A model generated the notes under the pieces. It saw only the letters and a list, made by a program, of their open reading frames with translations, did not search any database and was not told the origin of the DNA. From Microvelia longipes (lineage: Eukaryota; Arthropoda; Insecta; Hemiptera; Veliidae), in contig JACMZG010000008.1 of the NCBI GenBank assembly GCA_018340805.1, positions 80,028,807 through 80,092,806 on the forward strand: a stretch of 64,000 nt of DNA. Direction: 5' to 3'. Both the position numbers and the translations under genes were made by a program. Positions 59,904 through 64,000 of the stretch are shown here, piece after piece (the stretch's first letter is position 1; every line of letters starts with the position of its first letter).

Positions 59904-60883
59904 CACGTCATTCATAAAATCGTCAGGTTATAACCTCCGAATGCGTTTGGTCTGTTTACATCGAATTGAATCACCTTATAAATATCTAACATCATGTATT
60001 TGTCTTAGGTTTCATCGAAAATTCACTTTTTCATGATTTTTATTTTAATAATTATGACGTAGTTTATAGTAGAAACGTCAGATTAAGTGAGGAACATCAA
60101 TTATTTTGGATTTTTAATGCATTTACTAAAAGGACTACAACTTTTTACTGTATAATTGAAAATCCATGCCTTGTCATGGTCACGAGGAGGGGTTGTGGTT
60201 TGTAAGACCCTATAAGTCTTTATTGTTTATATAAGTCTCTTTTGCCGATGACTTTGTACTTATATTGTCAAGAGAAAAATAAGGTGCTCTCAACTCTAAA
60301 TAGAAAAAAAGAATGTCAGTTTGTTGGTTAGTTTAAACAAAGGAAAGTTTCCTCTGTTTAAGACCTTTTCCTCGAAGCTTTTCTCCACTAACTCTTCGTA
60401 CTCTGTACTAGACCCTTTATACCAAGTTTTACCAAGCTAGCCCTAACCAGCTCAAGGTCCTTTTCAATGTTGTTTCCTTAAAGGGAGTATATTGAAGTAC
60501 GTGAAAAAACTCTTTTCGCAACATCACAACAAGTGTTTTCATCAAAAACAACCAGAAAAGGGAGGAAAACGCGTTATTGGAATTGGAAAGATAATAATAT
60601 ACATTCTTACTTATCTTGATACTAAGTTATTGAGTTTTTAAGGGTAAAGACAAAATAAAAACCAAACACTCTTGCCAAATAAAATGTTTTCCATCTCCTG
60701 TAGGGCCTCTTAAAGCCACAAACTCCAATAAGAGTTTAGAAGAGTAATAAAAATAACCTGACTTAAAATCAAATTAACAAAATGGTATCCTTTTTTCTTC
60801 TTGAAAAAAGTTTTTATTGGTTAGATAAATATTTAAGTACTCGTATAAAAAAGGGTAAACACACAGACATAAATAAATAAATA

Positions 60884-60938
60884 AATATATATATATAATA
60901 ATATAATAATATATATATAATATATATAATATATATAT
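60884..60938. repeat. Interrupted (TA)n
   Basis: Short TA with many TAATA steps. Confidence 0.9.
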
Positions 60939-61224
60939 CTGGTAGCGGGATCATTTAATAAAAAATTTAAAATATAGTATGTTCCCAAAATTTAGCAGTA
61001 TCAATAAATACCTTAAAACATAATTAGGTAATGAAAGATTTATGTTTCAAAACTAAAAATAAAGGCATTTTTACTCTTGACGAATCCTTTCTAATGCTGT
61101 CATCACATAAGCTTAGATTTTGACTTAAAATGTCCATTTGTAACACTTTGGCATATATAAAAGAAAAATTTTCAAGGGTCATAGTCTAGAACCAAAAAGA
61201 GACCCAATCAAAAACTAGTAAGTG

Positions 61225-61475
61225 CAGTGGAATAATATCAACATCAACAAAATCTTTTCACTAATAAAAAACTTTGTTAAGCAGAAATGGCTATCGGCAA
61301 TAATACCATGTACAGTGCCGTGGTGAGATGTTGAGCCTTTCAACTCAAAAAATCTTGATTTGAATGACAGCATCTCACCATGGCACTGAATGGCATTATT
61401 GCTAAAAGCCGCCTCTGCTTAAAAGGGGTTTGAATTAGTGGACGTTGTTGATGTCGATATTGTCCAATTAAAAAC
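61225..61475. repeat. Foldback repeat with imperfect 110-bp arms
   Basis: Left arm: ATATCAACATCAACAAAA...GCAGAAATGGCT...GCAATAATACCATGTACAGTGCC...GGTGAGATG. It is mirrored on the right by CATCTCACCATGGCACTGAATGGCATTATTGC, then CCTCTGCTTAA and GTTGATGTCGATATTGTCC. The loop is about 40 bp near 61332-61368. No coding frame. Confidence 0.65.
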
Positions 61476-61479
61476 CAAT

Positions 61480-62455
61480 TAATTTTTGTTGCTTGGAACG
61501 CGTAGTTAACTTCCAATAGAAGTCCTTTTTCACAAAATAGTTGTCCGAGTTTCATTAATTTATGTCTAATGGTTAAAAATTTAAGAAGGGGAAGCTTTTG
61601 GTTAACTCTGTGTATTTTATTTTTGTTGGTGAAATTAGTTCCATGGGTGAAATTTCACCATCCAAGCCTCTCAATGTATTGAGAGAGGGTATACCTCCTC
61701 TAGTAATATATGTCTATGATCGAGATTTTTTTCTAATATTTTACTAGTCATTCAAGAGGACCAGTATTAACATCTCTATCATTGAAACCTATTTAAATAT
61801 AAATATTCTCATCATTCTCATGTCAAATTAAAGGATAAGGATAAATAATAACAAGTACGCAGAAAAAGGGTAGGACATGCAGCATTGAATTTGCATATTT
61901 TTCTATCCTATTTACGTTTCCTTTATAATCTGTATTATTGTATTAGCCTGAGAAGAGGTTGAAAAACAAATGTAGGAGGGCAGGATGAATCAGGAAGGGA
62001 AAGGGGTGGTGGTGATTCAAAACACGACGGCAAAGGGTAAATTTATTTCACATATGAAAGCTGATGTAGAGTTGTTATTCAACAAACCTACAGACAGACA
62101 TTTTCGTCACTAATTAACTTATAGTGTAAACATTGCTTTAACGCAATACAAACTGCGACAAAATGTGCAACATAGCTAGACAAAATATTAGCCTTTGTCA
62201 TATTTATATCTAAATTACTATTAAATTAACTAACAAATATTATCATTTTCACTAAATCCGGTTTTTATAAATGCAGATTTGTTTTAAAATTAAAATATTG
62301 TATTTCCGAAATATTAAATATAAAATTCGGTAAAAATCAAAACATATTCTTTTTGAATTGAAATTTAGTTCAACTGTATCATTTTATATAATAAATAAGT
62401 ATACTACTTTTCTTTTCAATGCGGCAAGTATATCTACAGTTTTCTCGGAACATAA
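61480..62455. other. No gene seen
   Basis: AT-rich. GGTGAAATTTCACC near 61646 is a short palindrome; nothing else stands out. Confidence 0.55.
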
Positions 62456-62458
62456 AAA

Positions 62459-63139
62459 AATTCTGTCGCGGTGGTCCGCATGTCGGGCGAATTTCCTTTG
62501 GATGCGTGTTTTCGTGCTTTTTACATTATATAATTTACAACTACTAAATAAATAATTCCGGCGCGGTGTCCGCTGTCGGGCGAATTTCATTTATAATGCG
62601 TGTTTCCGTGCTAAACAACCCATTTCTTGCTTATGCAAGAACCATGCCCATTGCGTGGTTCCGGTTCATGCTTTAGAACCTAAGCAGTTACTCAATTGTC
62701 AAGCACTGCTCGTAACTCATTTTGTCTGTATTTTCCAAAGGAAATGCGCATAATTATCCAGTTGGTTGTACAAAACTATGCTCTAAAATTAGAAGTACGC
62801 ATTATTTGCACTAGTTTAAAGCTTAGTTACTTATCTTTAAGCTTAGTCAGTTATCTTAAAGGTTTTAAGCGCATTTCCTTTGGAAAATACAGACAAAATG
62901 AGTTACGAGCAGTGCTTGACAATTGAGTAACTGCTTAGGTTCTAAAGCATGAACCAGAACCTTAAGCAAGAAATGGGTTGTTTAGCACGGAAACACGCTT
63001 TCTAAATTAAATTCGCCCGACAGCGGACCACCGCGCCGGAATTATTTATTTAGTAGTTGTAAACTATATAATGTAAAAAGCACGAAAACACGCATCCAAA
63101 GGAAATTCGCCCGACATGCGGACCACCGCGCCAGAATTA
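62459..63139. mobile_element. Large foldback element (family F, complete copy)
   Basis: Arms of about 270-300 bp face each other around a centre near 62810. Terminal module: GCGCGGTGGTCCGC, then GTCGGGCGAATTTCC, GCGTGTTTCCGTGC, CATTTCTTGC, AGCAGTTACTCAATTGTCAAGC and TTTTCCAAAGGAAATGCGC. The terminal module is repeated twice in each arm (62459-62550 and 62551 onward; mirrored at 63043-63139). There is no coding frame. Other copies lie at 8011-8588, 54046-54489, 39965-40060 and 63941-64000. Confidence 0.78.
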
Positions 63140-63184
63140 GTTTCTAGTTGTAAACTTATATTAAGTAAAAAAACGATAAAAATG

Positions 63185-63250
63185 ATCGACCCTTCCAGGA
63201 TGTGAACCCAGGTACCCAGCGTTGAGTGGTCGTATCGGACCACTGGCATT
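63185..63250 (-). repeat. tRNA-like SINE fragment
   Basis: On the minus strand GCCAGTGGTCCGATACGACC is followed by GGTACCTGGGTTCACATCC, a B-box-like motif. No clear A box, so only part of a SINE head. It joins a tandem repeat that starts at 63220. Confidence 0.4.
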
Positions 63251-63560
63251 CAATTCAGAGGCCCAAAAAACATTGAAAACGACACCCTACTCGAAATTTA
63301 ATTAACGACGGTTTTCTATAATTTTTTGGTTTTTTCGACTTTTTGGTAATTACAGTGTTCGTATCGACTTCGGACCGGTTTCATTCGATTCAGCGCCCAA
63401 AATTACATAGAAAACGACACCCTACTCGAAATTTATTTTATCGACCTAAATTTTTTTGGTAATTTACAATTTTTTTCGATTTTTAGGTCACTTAGAGTGG
63501 TCGTATCGACTTCGGACCGGTTTCATTCGATTAGCGTCTCAAAAAACATAAATAATGACC
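63220..63560. repeat. Tandem repeat of about 139 bp, 2.5 copies
   Basis: GTGGTCGTATCGACTTCGG then CCGGTTTCATTCGATTC and AAAACGACACCCTACTCGAA recur at about 63222, 63357 and 63497. The first copy is diverged around GGACCACTGG. Confidence 0.7.
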
Positions 63561-63760
63561 TTTTTCGCGGCAAGAAATATTAACCCTGAATTTGCCGATT
63601 TTTTGAAAATTTTGCTGACTCAGCAAACCGGGTTAATGACGTCACTAAAACCTGGTTTTCAATAGGGTTCGTGTCCTCAAGTGATTTTACCACGTATGGT
63701 TAAAAAATATTAATCCGTTCGAAAGATAGAGTGTTTACAAGAAGTGTCTAAAATACATTA

Positions 63761-63789
63761 GTATATATATATATAATATATATATATAT

Positions 63790-63832
<43 letters not shown>

Positions 63833-63841
63833 TATATATAT

Positions 63842-63875
<34 letters not shown>

Positions 63876-63888
63876 ATATAAATATATA
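63761..63888. repeat. Interrupted (TA)n microsatellite
   Basis: About 128 bp near the window end. Confidence 0.95.
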
Positions 63889-63940
63889 TAAAAGTCTTGC
63901 GAAACTATTTTTCGTCATTAGGACCTCTGAAACGATTTGT

Positions 63941-64000
63941 GTCGTGGTCCGAGGTTCAAAATTCCGCCACGACGCCTATCCTATTAGGCGAATTTCCAAA
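63941..64000. repeat. Foldback family F, copy cut by the window end
   Basis: GTGGTCCGAGG, CCGCCACGACGCC and GGCGAATTTCC resemble the left-end module of family F. The rest lies outside the window. Confidence 0.4.

Larger units (their letters stand above)
58760..61220. other. No gene seen
   Basis: AT-rich. Contains the TGACGTCA inverted repeat (59833-59903) and a short TA tract. Confidence 0.55.

Overview
This is a 64 kb piece of an AT-rich, repeat-dense animal nuclear genome. It has long (TA)n and (TG)n microsatellites, tRNA-derived SINEs, Ty3/gypsy, piggyBac, jockey/I-like LINE and hAT/mariner-like non-autonomous elements, and one widely spaced intron-containing host gene. The repeat spectrum and the small repeats rich in GAGCGAAGCGA or CTCGGCTTTGCC fit an arthropod, probably an insect. 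That placement is inference; no marker in the window fixes the species.

The one host gene I can support runs from about 25.5 to 42.1 kb on the + strand. Nine coding exons join into a 451-residue, 12-helix major facilitator protein resembling MFSD1, the lysosomal dipeptide transporter. All exon junctions keep frame. The second intron has a GC donor (GC-AG class). The introns have collected a decayed piggyBac element (intron 3), a LINE tail (intron 4), microsatellites (introns 1 and 3), and several tandem arrays and one arm of a foldback element (introns 7 and 8).

Layout. 0-5.6 kb: TA tracts, a tandem array carrying the GGCTCGCTTCGC motif and a diverged direct duplication. 7.7-12.9 kb: three SINE copies, a foldback element, a perfect 21-bp hairpin and a hAT-like non-autonomous element. 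12.96-13.18 kb: an 11-copy 20-bp minisatellite. 15.0-15.9 kb: a TA-flanked element with inverted repeats. 16.8-21.4 kb: a complete-length Ty3/gypsy retrotransposon with near-identical 249-bp LTRs, a tRNA-Trp primer site, intact gag, a -1 slippery site with a possible pseudoknot, and a pol broken by three stops and a frameshift. 21.6-22.9 kb: a nested palindromic repeat between two TA tracts. 25.5-42.1 kb: the MFSD1-like gene. 48.7-51.0 kb: two LINE relics abutting tail to tail in opposite orientation. 52-64 kb: microsatellites, hairpins and a large foldback element, with no recognisable gene.

Apart from the MFSD1-like gene, all recognisable coding sequence comes from mobile elements. I found no rRNA gene, functional tRNA gene, CRISPR array or multi-gene system. 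The most notable non-standard signals are the compact frameshift cassette in the gypsy element, the palindrome at the LINE ORF1/ORF2 junction, and several perfect or near-perfect hairpin and foldback families.
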